In this document: piece after piece, positions 7,128 to 18,860 of the stretch
Position numbering within the stretch: position 1 is the first letter of the stretch
How the letters are laid out: the number at the start of each line of letters is the position of its first letter
From: Zoogloea sp.
Lineage (GTDB): Bacteria; Pseudomonadota; Gammaproteobacteria; Burkholderiales; Rhodocyclaceae
Reading direction: 5' to 3'
DNA length: 64,000 bases
NCBI RefSeq assembly: GCF_028689785.1
Contig: NZ_JAQVCN010000002.1
Location: 1-64,000 of the forward strand
The notes under the pieces: model-generated
The model's input: the letters and a program-made list of their open reading frames with translations, nothing else
What the model was told of the DNA's origin: nothing
The model's database searches: none
Translations under genes and position numbers: made by a program

Positions 7128-8339
7128 ATGCTCAAGTTTCCGATCTACCTCGATTACTCGGCGACCACGCCGGTGGACCCCCGCGTGGCCGAGAAGATGA
7201 TTCCCTATTTGACGGAATTGTTCGGTAACCCGGCATCGCGCAGCCACTCCTACGGCTGGACTGCAGAAAAGGCCGTGGAGGAAGCCCGCGAGGAAGTCGC
7301 GGCGCTGGTCAATGCCGACGCCAAGGAGATCATCTGGACCTCCGGTGCCACCGAATCCAATAACCTGGCCATCAAGGGTGCTGCGCACTTCTACTCCGGC
7401 AAGGGCAAGCACATCATCACCCTCAAGACCGAGCACAAGGCGGTGCTGGACACTGTGCGCGAGCTTGAGCGCCAGGGGTTCGAGGCGACTTACCTCGACG
7501 TTCAGGAGAACGGCCTGCTCGACCTGAATGTGCTCAAGGCAGCCATCCGCCCGGATACCGTGGTGGTGTCGGTGATGTTCGTGAATAACGAAGTCGGCGT
7601 GGTGCAACCGATCGCCGAGATCGGCGAGTTGTGTCGTGAGAAGGGCATCATCTTCCATGTGGATGCCGCCCAGGCCACAGGCAAGGTGGCCATCGACCTG
7701 AGCATGCTCAAGGTGGATCTGATGTCCTTCAGCGCCCACAAGACCTACGGGCCGAAGGGGGTTGGTGCTCTCTACGTGAGGCGCAAGCCGCGGGTGCGTC
7801 TGGAAGCCCAGATGCACGGCGGTGGCCACGAGCGTGGCCTGCGTTCCGGAACCCTGGCGACCCACCAGATCGTCGGCATGGGGGAGGCCTTCCGCCTGGC
7901 CCGCCTCGAGATGGCTGAGGAAAATGCACGTGTACTGGCTCTGCGCAATCGCCTGCTGGCGGGTCTGACCACCATTGAGGAAACCTTCGTCAATGGTGAC
8001 ATGGAGCACCGCGTACCCCACAACCTCAACATCAGCTTCGCTTATGTTGAGGGGGAGTCCCTGATCATGGCGATCAAGGACATCGCAGTGTCCAGCGGCT
8101 CGGCCTGCACCTCGGCCAGCCTGGAGCCGTCCTACGTGCTGCGAGCCCTGGGCCGCAACGACGAGCTGGCCCACAGCTCCATCCGTTTCACCATTGGCCG
8201 CTTTACGACGGTCGAGGAAGTCGATTACACCATTGACCTGCTGCAGCGCAAGATCGGCAAGCTCCGTGAGCTGTCTCCCCTGTGGGACATGTTCAAGGAC
8301 GGCATTGATCTCGACACCGTGCAGTGGGCTGCGCACTGA
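7128..8339 (+). CDS. iscS: Cysteine desulfurase IscS
   Basis: The 403-residue housekeeping desulfurase supplies persulfide sulfur to IscU, and in relatives to tRNA thiolation. Ring-stacking His103, PLP-lysine Lys205 ([10 protein letters not shown]) and catalytic Cys327 ([13 protein letters not shown]) are one residue off E. coli numbering. The N-terminus [20 protein letters not shown] is nearly identical to the family. I start at the ATG giving MLKFPIYL, 9 bp after GGAG. The ATG two codons earlier sits too close to that site, and one at 7095 is unsupported. Ends 13 bp before iscU. Confidence 0.95.
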   Translation: MLKFPIYLDYSATTPVDPRVAEKMIPYLTELFGNPASRSHSYGWTAEKAVEEAREEVAALVNADAKEIIWTSGATESNNLAIKGAAHFYSGKGKHIITLKTEHKAVLDTVRELERQGFEATYLDVQENGLLDLNVLKAAIRPDTVVVSVMFVNNEVGVVQPIAEIGELCREKGIIFHVDAAQATGKVAIDLSMLKVDLMSFSAHKTYGPKGVGALYVRRKPRVRLEAQMHGGGHERGLRSGTLATHQIVGMGEAFRLARLEMAEENARVLALRNRLLAGLTTIEETFVNGDMEHRVPHNLNISFAYVEGESLIMAIKDIAVSSGSACTSASLEPSYVLRALGRNDELAHSSIRFTIGRFTTVEEVDYTIDLLQRKIGKLRELSPLWDMFKDGIDLDTVQWAAH

Positions 8340-8352
8340 CAGGAGAACGAAA

Positions 8353-8736
8353 ATGGCATACAGCGAAAAGGTTCTGGATCACTACGAAAACCCCCGTAAC
8401 GTCGGCGCCTTCGGCAAGGAAGACGAAGATGTGGGCACCGGCATGGTGGGGGCGCCCGCTTGTGGCGACGTGATGAAGCTGCAGATCAAGGTCGGCAAGG
8501 ATGGCATTATCGAGGATGCCAAGTTCAAGACCTACGGTTGTGGTTCGGCAATTGCGTCAAGCTCCCTGGTCACCGAATGGGTGAAGGGCAAGACACTGGA
8601 CCAGGCGCTGGACATCAAGAACACCGCTATCGCCGAGGAACTGGCCCTGCCGCCGGTCAAGATCCACTGCTCCATCCTGGCCGAGGATGCCATCAAGGCC
8701 GCGGTCGAGGATTACAAGAAAAAACACAACGGCTGA
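8353..8736 (+). CDS. iscU: Fe-S cluster scaffold protein IscU
   Basis: The 127-residue scaffold builds [2Fe-2S] and [4Fe-4S] clusters from IscS sulfur and iron. The three cluster cysteines are Cys37 (GAPACGD, with the adjacent Asp39), Cys63 ([12 protein letters not shown]) and Cys106 ([10 protein letters not shown]). The LPPVK motif recognised by HscA is present at about residues 99-103. The ATG has an AGGAG seven bases upstream. An in-frame extension of 53 codons upstream overlaps iscS and is not used. Confidence 0.96.
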   Translation: MAYSEKVLDHYENPRNVGAFGKEDEDVGTGMVGAPACGDVMKLQIKVGKDGIIEDAKFKTYGCGSAIASSSLVTEWVKGKTLDQALDIKNTAIAEELALPPVKIHCSILAEDAIKAAVEDYKKKHNG

Positions 8737-8749
8737 AAGAGAGGCGATC

Positions 8750-9073
8750 ATGGCAGTCACCCTGTCTGACAAGGCGGCAACCCACATCGGCAACTTCATC
8801 ACCAAGCGTGGCAAAGGCGTGGGTATCCGTCTTGGTGTGCGTACCTCCGGATGCTCGGGCATGGCCTACAAGCTGGAGTTTGCCGATGAGGTCTTGCCTG
8901 AGGACGTGGTCTTCGAGAGCCACGGACTGAAGGTCCTGATCGACCCTAAAAGCTTGCCCTACATGGATGGCACCGAGCTCGACTTCGTTCGTGAAGGGCT
9001 CAATGAGGGTTTCAAGTTCAACAACCCGAATGTGAAGGGTGAATGCGGCTGCGGCGAGAGTTTCACCGTCTGA
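8750..9073 (+). CDS. iscA: A-type Fe-S carrier protein IscA
   Basis: The 107-residue A-type carrier passes assembled clusters, or iron, to target apoproteins. The three invariant cysteines are visible: Cys35 in TSGCSGMAY and the C-terminal pair in GECGCGESF. The start MAVTLSD follows an AGAGAGG site, 13 bp after iscU. Length and motifs are those of IscA rather than ErpA or SufA, and operon position supports this. Confidence 0.95.
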   Translation: MAVTLSDKAATHIGNFITKRGKGVGIRLGVRTSGCSGMAYKLEFADEVLPEDVVFESHGLKVLIDPKSLPYMDGTELDFVREGLNEGFKFNNPNVKGECGCGESFTV

Positions 9074-9125
9074 GCACGATGCCGGAATTATCGGTTCGCC
9101 TGTCCATTCGGGCAGAGGGTTTCAC

Positions 9126-9656
9126 ATGCTTGATCTGAAACAGGACTTCTTCGCGCTTTTTGGCCTGCCGGTGGGGTTTTCGGTGGACATGGACCGGCTT
9201 GAGCAGGCCTACCTGGATATCCAGGGCAAGGTTCATCCGGACCGTTTTGCCCACCTGCCCGACGCTGACAAGCGTCTGTCTATGCAGTGGGCCACGCATG
9301 CCAATGAAGCCTTCCGCACCCTCAAGAGCCCCCTCGCGCGGGGGCAGTACCTGCTTGAGTTGAAAGGCATCGATCCGGCCTTCGAAACCAACACGGCCAT
9401 GTCTCCGGCCTTCCTGATGGAGCAGATGGAATGGCGTGAGGCGCTTGGTGAGGCCCGTGAGGCAGCCGATGAAGAGGTACTCGAAGAGCTTGCCCGGCGT
9501 ATCCGGCATTCCAATCGTGGTCTCATCGAACAGCTTGCCGTACAGTTCGACCAGCAAGGCGATCTGGAGGTGGCTGCCGATACGGTTCGCCGCCTGAAGT
9601 TTCTTGAAAAGCTGCAACACGAAATCAATGACGCCTTAACGGCGCTGGAATCCTGA
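9126..9656 (+). CDS. hscB: Fe-S assembly co-chaperone HscB
   Basis: The 176-residue J-type co-chaperone delivers IscU to HscA. An N-terminal J domain (about 1-75) carries the HPD tripeptide at residues 37-39 (KVHPDRF), and a C-terminal helical domain (about 95-170) would bind IscU. The start [15 protein letters not shown] is the family N-terminus; the frame extends 29 codons upstream into iscA and is not used. The stop overlaps the hscA start by one base (TGATG), implying translational coupling. Confidence 0.94.
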   Translation: MLDLKQDFFALFGLPVGFSVDMDRLEQAYLDIQGKVHPDRFAHLPDADKRLSMQWATHANEAFRTLKSPLARGQYLLELKGIDPAFETNTAMSPAFLMEQMEWREALGEAREAADEEVLEELARRIRHSNRGLIEQLAVQFDQQGDLEVAADTVRRLKFLEKLQHEINDALTALES

Positions 9657-11524
9657 TGGCTCTGCTGCAAATTTCTGAACCGGGGATGTCCACCGAGCCG
9701 CATCAGCATCGGCTTGCCGTGGGCATCGATCTCGGTACCACCAATTCACTGGTGGCAACCGTCCGCAATGGCGTGGCCCTGTGTCTGCAGAATGAAGACG
9801 GCAGGATGCTGCTGCCTTCCGTAGTGCAATACCTTGCCGACGGGCAGATCGTCGTGGGCCGCAAAGCCCACGCTGCCCAAGCCGTCGACCCCCGTAACAC
9901 CATTGTGTCTGTGAAGCGTTTCATGGGTCGCGGGCTCAAGGATGTTTCCCATGTGGAGACCATGCCCTACGACTTCGTGGACGCCGAAGGTATGGTGCGC
10001 CTGCGTACCGTGCAGGGCGTGAAAAGCCCGGTGGAGGTGTCCGCAGAGATTCTCAAGGACTTGCGCGTGCGTGCCGAGCGCAGTCTGGGTGGTGAGTTGA
10101 CCGGGGCCGTGATCACAGTGCCGGCTTATTTCGACGATGCCCAGCGCCAGGCAACCAAGGATGCGGCTCGTCTGTCCGGTCTCAACGTGCTGCGTCTGCT
10201 CAACGAGCCTACGGCTGCCGCGATTGCCTACGGCCTGGAGAACGCGTCGGAAGGCATCTACGCCGTGTATGACCTTGGCGGCGGCACCTTCGACATCTCC
10301 GTGCTGCGTCTGTCGCGGGGGGTGTTCGAAGTGGTGGCGACCAACGGCGATGCATCGCTTGGGGGGGACGACTTCGATCATCGCCTGTTTTGCTGGATGC
10401 TCGACAATGCCGGCATTTCACTGCCTTCGGACCGGGACGCCCGGCGCCTGCTGATGAAGGCACGGGAAGTCAAGGAGCGCTTGAGTCTCGATGAAAGCGT
10501 GCCGATCCGGATGACTCTGGATAGCGGTGATGAAGTGGATCTGAGCATCGATCGGGCTGTATTCGTGGATATCACCCGGCCCCTGGTTGCCAAGACCCTC
10601 AAGCCAGTCAAGAAGGCCCTTCGTGACGCCGGGCTTGAGCCCGATCAGGTGAAGGGGGTGGTGATGGTGGGGGGCGCGACGCGTATGCCCCACGTGCAGC
10701 AGGCTGTCGGAGAGTTCTTTGGGCGGACGCCGCTGACCAATCTTGATCCGGATACCGTTGTTGCGATTGGTGCTGCGATGCAGGCCAATGTGCTGGCGGG
10801 CAACCGGGCCACCGAGGATGAATGGCTGTTGCTTGATGTCATTCCTCTCTCCCTCGGCATCGAAACCATGGGGGGGCTGGTGGAAAAGATCATCCCCCGC
10901 AATGCCACCATTCCAACCGCCCGCGCCCAGGATTTCACCACCTTCAAGGACGGCCAGACGGCCATGTCCTTCCATGTGGTGCAGGGCGAACGGGAGCTGG
11001 TGTCGGCCTGCCGCTCCCTGGCGCGTTTCGAGCTGCGCGGGATTCCGCCGATGGTAGCCGGCGCGGCGCGTATCCGCGTCACCTTTCAGGTGGATGCCGA
11101 TGGCTTGCTGTCGGTGGCCGCCAGGGAGCAGACCACCGGTGTCGAGGCTCGGGTAGAGGTTAAGCCGTCCTACGGGCTGGCGGACCACGAGATTGCTGAC
11201 ATGCTCAAGGCGGGCTTCGACAATGCTCGCGATGACATGGAGCTGCGCGGCCTGCGGGAGCAGCAGGTGGAAGCGGAAAGAGTGGTCGAAGCGACCGAAA
11301 GGGCGCTGGTGGCTGACGCCGTACTGCTGAATGAAAGCGAGCGCGAGGCGCTGGATGCGGCGATTGCGGCCTTGCGCACAGCCGCCCAAGGGCAGGACGC
11401 CCGTGCCATCAAGATCCAGCTCGAGGCGTTCAATCGGGCCTCGAACGAGTTTGCCTCGCGGCGCATGGACAAGAGTATCCGGGAGGCTCTTGCCGGCCAC
11501 CGGATCGATGATCTGCGGATCTGA
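9656..11524 (+). CDS. hscA: Fe-S assembly Hsp70 chaperone HscA
   Basis: The 622-residue Hsp70 homologue hydrolyses ATP to release clusters from IscU. The actin-like ATPase domain shows [13 protein letters not shown] (about residues 22-34), IIAYGLEN-type and [10 protein letters not shown] motifs, and [10 protein letters not shown]. The substrate-binding domain follows from about residue 390. It is a specialised Hsp70: it lacks the long acidic EEVD-like tail of DnaK and ends soon after the helical lid. Its start overlaps hscB by one base. Confidence 0.95.
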   Translation: MALLQISEPGMSTEPHQHRLAVGIDLGTTNSLVATVRNGVALCLQNEDGRMLLPSVVQYLADGQIVVGRKAHAAQAVDPRNTIVSVKRFMGRGLKDVSHVETMPYDFVDAEGMVRLRTVQGVKSPVEVSAEILKDLRVRAERSLGGELTGAVITVPAYFDDAQRQATKDAARLSGLNVLRLLNEPTAAAIAYGLENASEGIYAVYDLGGGTFDISVLRLSRGVFEVVATNGDASLGGDDFDHRLFCWMLDNAGISLPSDRDARRLLMKAREVKERLSLDESVPIRMTLDSGDEVDLSIDRAVFVDITRPLVAKTLKPVKKALRDAGLEPDQVKGVVMVGGATRMPHVQQAVGEFFGRTPLTNLDPDTVVAIGAAMQANVLAGNRATEDEWLLLDVIPLSLGIETMGGLVEKIIPRNATIPTARAQDFTTFKDGQTAMSFHVVQGERELVSACRSLARFELRGIPPMVAGAARIRVTFQVDADGLLSVAAREQTTGVEARVEVKPSYGLADHEIADMLKAGFDNARDDMELRGLREQQVEAERVVEATERALVADAVLLNESEREALDAAIAALRTAAQGQDARAIKIQLEAFNRASNEFASRRMDKSIREALAGHRIDDLRI

Positions 11525-11539
11525 ACCTTATACCTCACC

Positions 11540-11884
11540 ATGACTACTTTGATTGTGCTTCCCCATGTGGAGCTGTGCCCGGAAGGGGCCGTGATAGACG
11601 CAGAGCCGGGTCAGTCGGTCTGCGATGCCCTACTGCTCAACGATATTTTCATCGAGCACGCCTGTGAGAAGTCCTGTGCGTGCACGACCTGTCACGTGGT
11701 TGTGCGCGACGGGTTCAACAGCCTGGAGCCCGCCGAGGAGCTCGAGGAAGACCTGCTCGATAAGGCTTGGGGCCTGGAGCCGACCTCGCGCCTGTCCTGT
11801 CAGGCCATCGTGGGTGACACGCCGCTCACCGTCGAGATTCCCAAGTATTCGATCAACATGGTCAAGGAGGGCAAGCGGGGATGA
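11540..11884 (+). CDS. fdx: ISC-type [2Fe-2S] ferredoxin
   Basis: The 114-residue adrenodoxin-type ferredoxin donates electrons during cluster assembly. Cluster ligands are Cys42, Cys48, Cys51 and Cys87, with the extra Cys46 that is characteristic of isc ferredoxins (ACEKSCACTTCH). The acidic patch EELEEDLLDKAWGLE after residue 65 is the typical partner-binding surface. The stop overlaps the iscX start by 4 bp. Confidence 0.95.
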   Translation: MTTLIVLPHVELCPEGAVIDAEPGQSVCDALLLNDIFIEHACEKSCACTTCHVVVRDGFNSLEPAEELEEDLLDKAWGLEPTSRLSCQAIVGDTPLTVEIPKYSINMVKEGKRG

Positions 11885-12075
11885 AATGGACAGAAGTGCA
11901 GGAGATTGCGATCCAGTTGTCGGAGGCTCACCCTGACGTGGACCCCATCAAGGTCAACTTCGTGGACCTGATGCAATGGACGATGGCCTTACCGGAGTTT
12001 GACGACGATCCGAAGCATTGCGGGGAGCGCATCCTGGAAGGAATCCAGCAGGCTTGGATCGAGGAAGTGGCGTGA
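11881..12075 (+). CDS. iscX: Fe-S assembly protein IscX
   Basis: The 64-residue acidic protein is full length for IscX/YfhJ, which binds IscS and iron and tunes the rate of cluster formation. The MKWTE start, the central VNFVDLMQW segment and the acidic FDDDP stretch are characteristic. It begins inside the fdx stop (ATGA) and ends inside the GTG start of the next gene (GTGA), so three genes are translationally linked. Confidence 0.94.
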   Translation: MKWTEVQEIAIQLSEAHPDVDPIKVNFVDLMQWTMALPEFDDDPKHCGERILEGIQQAWIEEVA

Positions 12076-12566
12076 CTGGCACCATGCCGGGCAACATTCT
12101 GGGCTTCGAAGCGAGGAGCTTGTCCGGCGCGCCGATCCGCTTTGCCGATATGGCGGGGAGGGCCGTGCTGGTCGTGAACACGGCCAGCGAATGTGGTTTT
12201 ACGCCCCAGTACGGGGGGCTTCAAGCCCTGCACGAGGCCTACGCAGAGCGTGGCTTGGTGGTGATCGGTTTTCCGTGCAACCAGTTCGGCGGGCAGGAGC
12301 CCGGCGACGAAAGCCAGATTGCCGGCTTCTGCCAGCGCAATTATGGTGTCACCTTTCTGATGAGCGAGAAAGTGGAGGTCAATGGTGAGCGCGCCCACCC
12401 CCTGTTTGGCTTTCTCACTGCGGCGCTGCCCGGGGTTTTGGGGAGTCACGCCATCAAATGGAACTTCACCAAGTTCCTGATCGACAAGGCCGGTGTGCCT
12501 GTGAAGCGTTATGCTCCGATGACGCCTCCCGGTGATCTGGGCAGGGACATCGAAGCACTGTTGTAG
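12072..12566 (+). CDS. Glutathione peroxidase family thiol peroxidase
   Basis: The 164-residue protein is of the BtuE/GPx family and reduces hydroperoxides using glutathione or thioredoxin. The peroxidatic residue is Cys41 (NTASECGFTPQY), with FPCNQFGGQEP (Gln) and KWNFTKFLI (Trp/Asn) completing the catalytic tetrad; it uses cysteine, not selenocysteine. I take the GTG that overlaps the iscX stop and follows GAGGAAG. An ATG four codons later is the alternative. Its place at the end of the isc operon suggests peroxide protection linked to Fe-S stress, which is inference. Confidence 0.88.
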   Translation: MTGTMPGNILGFEARSLSGAPIRFADMAGRAVLVVNTASECGFTPQYGGLQALHEAYAERGLVVIGFPCNQFGGQEPGDESQIAGFCQRNYGVTFLMSEKVEVNGERAHPLFGFLTAALPGVLGSHAIKWNFTKFLIDKAGVPVKRYAPMTPPGDLGRDIEALL

Positions 12567-12578
12567 TCTTCCATCCGC

Positions 12579-13028
12579 TTACCGGGCGGTCGGGTCCGAG
12601 GGTTCGTTGAGCGACAGCCAGTACAAGCCGAGCTGGCCGACGGCCTGAAGAAAACGCTCGAAATCGACGGGTTTCCGGATATAGCTGTTGGCACCTAGCC
12701 GATATGCTTCGAAGATGTCCTGATGTTCCTTCGAGGTGGTCAGCACAACGACGGGCAGCAGAGCTGTGCGTTCGTCTGCACGGATCCGACGCAGCACCTC
12801 AAGCCCGTCTATTCGCGGAAGTTTCAGATCTAGCAGCACGAAGGCCGGCATGATCGTGCTGTCCCGGTTGGAAAACTGCCCGCTGCAGAAAAGGTAGTCG
12901 AGCGCTTCGACGCCATCTCGGGCTACGACCACCTGGTTGGCTATCTTGTTCTTGCTGAACGCCCGGAGCGTCAGCGCTTCATCATCGGGGTTGTCCTCAA
13001 CGAGGAGGATGGGGCGATCGGTCGCCAT
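12579..13028 (-). CDS. Single-domain response regulator (orphan receiver)
   Basis: The 149-residue protein is a lone receiver domain. Acidic pocket residues are Glu11-Asp12, the phospho-acceptor is Asp67 (LLDLKLPRIDG), the switch Thr is at 97-98, and the conserved Lys119 lies in IRKPVDFE. There is no output domain. The NPDDEALTLRAF start and long alpha4 region resemble the Rcp1 subfamily, which often pairs with phytochrome-like or hybrid kinases. No histidine kinase is in the window, so the partner is unknown. It is convergent with the peroxidase (12 bp apart) and is preceded by AT-rich DNA. Confidence 0.88.
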   Translation of the reverse strand: MATDRPILLVEDNPDDEALTLRAFSKNKIANQVVVARDGVEALDYLFCSGQFSNRDSTIMPAFVLLDLKLPRIDGLEVLRRIRADERTALLPVVVLTTSKEHQDIFEAYRLGANSYIRKPVDFERFLQAVGQLGLYWLSLNEPSDPTAR

Positions 13029-13038
13029 GGTAGCTCCT

Positions 13039-13113
13039 TGATCTTGCTTTTATGTTTTTGTTGATTACGGTCATTTTGGGGTCAATTTGGCAAATTTCTC
13101 CCAAGCAAGATCA
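13039..13113. repeat. 11-bp inverted repeat upstream of the response regulator
   Basis: TGATCTTGCTT (13039-13049) and AAGCAAGATCA (13103-13113) are exact reverse complements separated by 53 bases of unusually AT-rich DNA, directly before the response regulator start. No intrinsic terminator is apparent. It could be a pair of regulator half-sites around the promoter, or chance. Confidence 0.4.
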
Positions 13114-13166
13114 TAAGTACGGTCAGCTATGGAATTGGTGGACCGAGTTCACATTTTTTGGGGCTT

Positions 13167-16452
<3,286 letters not shown>

Positions 16453-16502
16453 CGGGCAGCCCGGAAGGGGAGGGGCCACCGGAGTGGCGGCCCCTGGGGT
16501 CG

Positions 16503-17351
16503 TCAGTCGCGCAGGAGTTCGTTGATGCTGGTCTTGGCGCGGGTCTGGGCGTCCACCTTTTTCACGATCACGGCGCAGTACAGGCTGTACTTGCCATCGG
16601 CGGAGGGCAGGTTGCCGCTCACTACCACGGAGCCGGCGGGGATACGGCCGTAGTGGACTTCGCCGGTGGCACGGTCGTAGATCTTGGTGCTCTGGCCGAT
16701 ATACACGCCCATGGAGATGACGCAGTTGTCCTCCACGATGACGCCTTCGACGACTTCGGAGCGGGCACCGATGAAACAGTTGTCGCCGATGATGGTGGGG
16801 TTGGCCTGAAGGGGCTCAAGCACGCCGCCAATGCCGACGCCGCCGGAGAGGTGCACGTTCTTGCCGATCTGGGCGCAGGAGCCGACGGTGGCCCAAGTAT
16901 CCACCATGGTGCCTTCATCCACGTAGGCGCCGATGTTCACGTAGGAGGGCATCAGCACCACACCCTTGCCGATGAAACTGCCCTTGCGGGCAACGGCGTT
17001 GGGCACCACGCGGAAGCCGCCTGCGGCAAAATCCTGAGGGGTGTAGTCGTCGAACTTGGTGGGCACCTTGTCATAGTAGCGGGTGCCATTGTCGATGATC
17101 TTGTTGTCGTGGGTGCGGAAGTACAGCAGCACGGCCTTCTTGATCCACTGGTGGGTGACCCACTCGCCGTTGATCTTCTCGGCGACGCGCAGCTTGCCCT
17201 GATCCAGCTCCTCGATCACGTGTTCGATGATCTCGATCTGTTCCTTGGAGGCGCTGGCAGCCGAAAGATCGGTGCGGCGTTCCCACAGTTCTTCGATCTG
17301 GGGTACGAAGGGGTTCTCGTGGTGGGGCGTGATGTGCATTTGGACGCTCAT
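16503..17351 (-). CDS. dapD: 2,3,4,5-tetrahydropyridine-2,6-dicarboxylate N-succinyltransferase
   Basis: The 282-residue enzyme is a trimeric left-handed beta-helix acyltransferase that succinylates tetrahydrodipicolinate using succinyl-CoA. Hexapeptide repeats run from about residue 120 ([20 protein letters not shown]) to about 225. The conserved [16 protein letters not shown] loop and the C-terminal [19 protein letters not shown] are present. It overlaps the dapC stop by 4 bp. DapC, DapD and DapE give three steps of the succinylase branch. Confidence 0.96.
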   Translation of the reverse strand: MSVQMHITPHHENPFVPQIEELWERRTDLSAASASKEQIEIIEHVIEELDQGKLRVAEKINGEWVTHQWIKKAVLLYFRTHDNKIIDNGTRYYDKVPTKFDDYTPQDFAAGGFRVVPNAVARKGSFIGKGVVLMPSYVNIGAYVDEGTMVDTWATVGSCAQIGKNVHLSGGVGIGGVLEPLQANPTIIGDNCFIGARSEVVEGVIVEDNCVISMGVYIGQSTKIYDRATGEVHYGRIPAGSVVVSGNLPSADGKYSLYCAVIVKKVDAQTRAKTSINELLRD

Positions 17352-18562
17352 GAGTTGTTCGATAGTTGTTGGGCGAAGGAGACGATGCGACGGGCTGCCT
17401 CAACGCACTCGGCCAGGTCGGCAACGAGGGCGATGCGCACGAAGCCGGCGCCGGGGTTGACTCCACGGGCTTCCCGCGCAAGGTAGCTGCCGGGTAGAAC
17501 CGTCACATTATATTCGGCCTGCAGGCGCCGGGCGAACTCGGTGTCGGAAAGCCCGAGCCGATCTACCCGGGCCCATAGATAGAAGCCTGCATCGGGAAGT
17601 TCCACCTCAAGATGGGCGGCGATCATCGGGGTGATGACGGCGAATTTTTCCCGATACTGGCGGCGGTTTTCGGCCACGTGGGCTTCGTCGCGCCAGGCTG
17701 CGGCGGAGGCGGCCTGCACGGTGGGGCTCATGGCGCAGCCGTGGTAGGTGCGGTAGAGCAGGAATTTCTTGAGGATGCCGGCGTCGCCCGCCACGAAGCC
17801 CGAGCGCATGCCGGGTACGTTGGAACGCTTGGACAGGCTGGAAAACATCACCACGTTGCGGAAATCCGTGCGTCCCAGGCGATGGGCGGCTTCGAGCCCA
17901 CCGATGGGCAGTTGGGCGTCGTCAAAGTAGATCTCGGAGTAGCACTCGTCGGCAGCGATCACGAAGCCATAGCGGTCTGACAGGTCGAAGAGCTGCTTCC
18001 ATTCATCGAGGGACAACACCCTGCCGGTGGGGTTGCCGGGGGAGCACACGTACACCAGCTGGACGCGCTGCCAGTCGGCCTCCAGGACGGAGGCAAAATC
18101 GGAGGCGAAGCGGTCGTCCGGCAGATTGTTGATGAAGTAGGGCTGAGCGCCGGCCAGGTAGGCGGCGCCTTCATAGATCTGATAGAACGGGTTGGGGCAG
18201 ATCACCAGCGCGTCGGGCCGGGAGCCGTCGATCACGCATTGGGCAAAGGCGAAGAGCGCCTCCCGGGAGCCATTGACGGGCAGCACCTGGGTGGCCGGAT
18301 TGACCCCGGGCAGGCCGTAGCGGCGCTCAAGCCAGCCGGCGATGGCCTGGCGCAGGGCGTCGGAGCCCTGGGTGGTCGGGTAGTTGGCGAGGCCGCCAAG
18401 GTTGTCCACCATGGCTTGGCTGATAAAACCCGGCGTTGCGTGCTGGGGCTCACCAATGGACAGGCGGATCGGCGACAGGTCGGCGGGGGGCGTTATGCCC
18501 TCGAAGAGGCTGCGCAGCTTCTCGAAAGGGTAGGGGTGGAGATCCTGGAGGTGCGGATTCAC
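17348..18562 (-). CDS. dapC: Succinyldiaminopimelate aminotransferase
   Basis: The 404-residue fold-type I PLP aminotransferase converts N-succinyl-2-amino-6-ketopimelate to the diamine. Visible are [12 protein letters not shown], the substrate-site [21 protein letters not shown], and Lys in [17 protein letters not shown] use the GTG giving [17 protein letters not shown], the usual DapC N-terminus, with an AGGA 11 bp upstream. A GTG 33 codons further up would add an Ala/Pro-rich leader that looks non-native. It is the first gene of the minus-strand cluster and overlaps dapD by 4 bp. Confidence 0.9.
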   Translation of the reverse strand: MNPHLQDLHPYPFEKLRSLFEGITPPADLSPIRLSIGEPQHATPGFISQAMVDNLGGLANYPTTQGSDALRQAIAGWLERRYGLPGVNPATQVLPVNGSREALFAFAQCVIDGSRPDALVICPNPFYQIYEGAAYLAGAQPYFINNLPDDRFASDFASVLEADWQRVQLVYVCSPGNPTGRVLSLDEWKQLFDLSDRYGFVIAADECYSEIYFDDAQLPIGGLEAAHRLGRTDFRNVVMFSSLSKRSNVPGMRSGFVAGDAGILKKFLLYRTYHGCAMSPTVQAASAAAWRDEAHVAENRRQYREKFAVITPMIAAHLEVELPDAGFYLWARVDRLGLSDTEFARRLQAEYNVTVLPGSYLAREARGVNPGAGFVRIALVADLAECVEAARRIVSFAQQLSNNS

Positions 18563-18754
18563 GTTCGAAAGATGTCCTGTAGTCGGCCCGGAGGGGGCGG
18601 AGGGTCGAGGCGCCGACAGCTTGGGTGCGGGCGCGGCAGCTTGTGTGTCGCAGGTTGTCACGGGCTGAACGGCGGGCGCAGGCCGTAGCCATGGAGATCA
18701 GGAGCGGTGCGACAGGTGCAAACGCGGTAAGCAGGCGAGTGAGACATGCCCGAT

Positions 18755-18788
18755 GGCCGCTTTTTTTGCAGATGTTATTATAGCGGCC
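18755..18788. promoter_or_regulatory. Inverted repeat enclosing a TATAAT on the minus strand, dapC/smc gap
   Basis: GGCCGC (18755-18760) and GCGGCC (18783-18788) are exact inverted copies around an AT-rich core that holds TATAAT on the minus strand (18782-18777). This could be the dapC -10 with a flanking operator. No matching -35 is visible at 16-18 bp. The rest of the roughly 300-bp gap shows no gene and no clear smc promoter. Confidence 0.3.
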
Positions 18789-18860
18789 GTCGTTAATGTG
18801 GCGGTGCAGCATTGTTGCTGAGGATCCGTCCACCCCAGCCCTCTTTCATCCTGTCGATAC

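Noticed and set aside
6861..8336. 491-codon minus-strand frame opposite iscS
   Set aside because: iscS has all its catalytic residues; the opposite frame has low-complexity His/Leu/Gly composition and no recognisable motif.
18563..18661. 33-codon Ala/Pro-rich N-terminal extension of DapC
   Set aside because: The family N-terminus begins at the internal GTG; the extension looks like upstream non-coding DNA.
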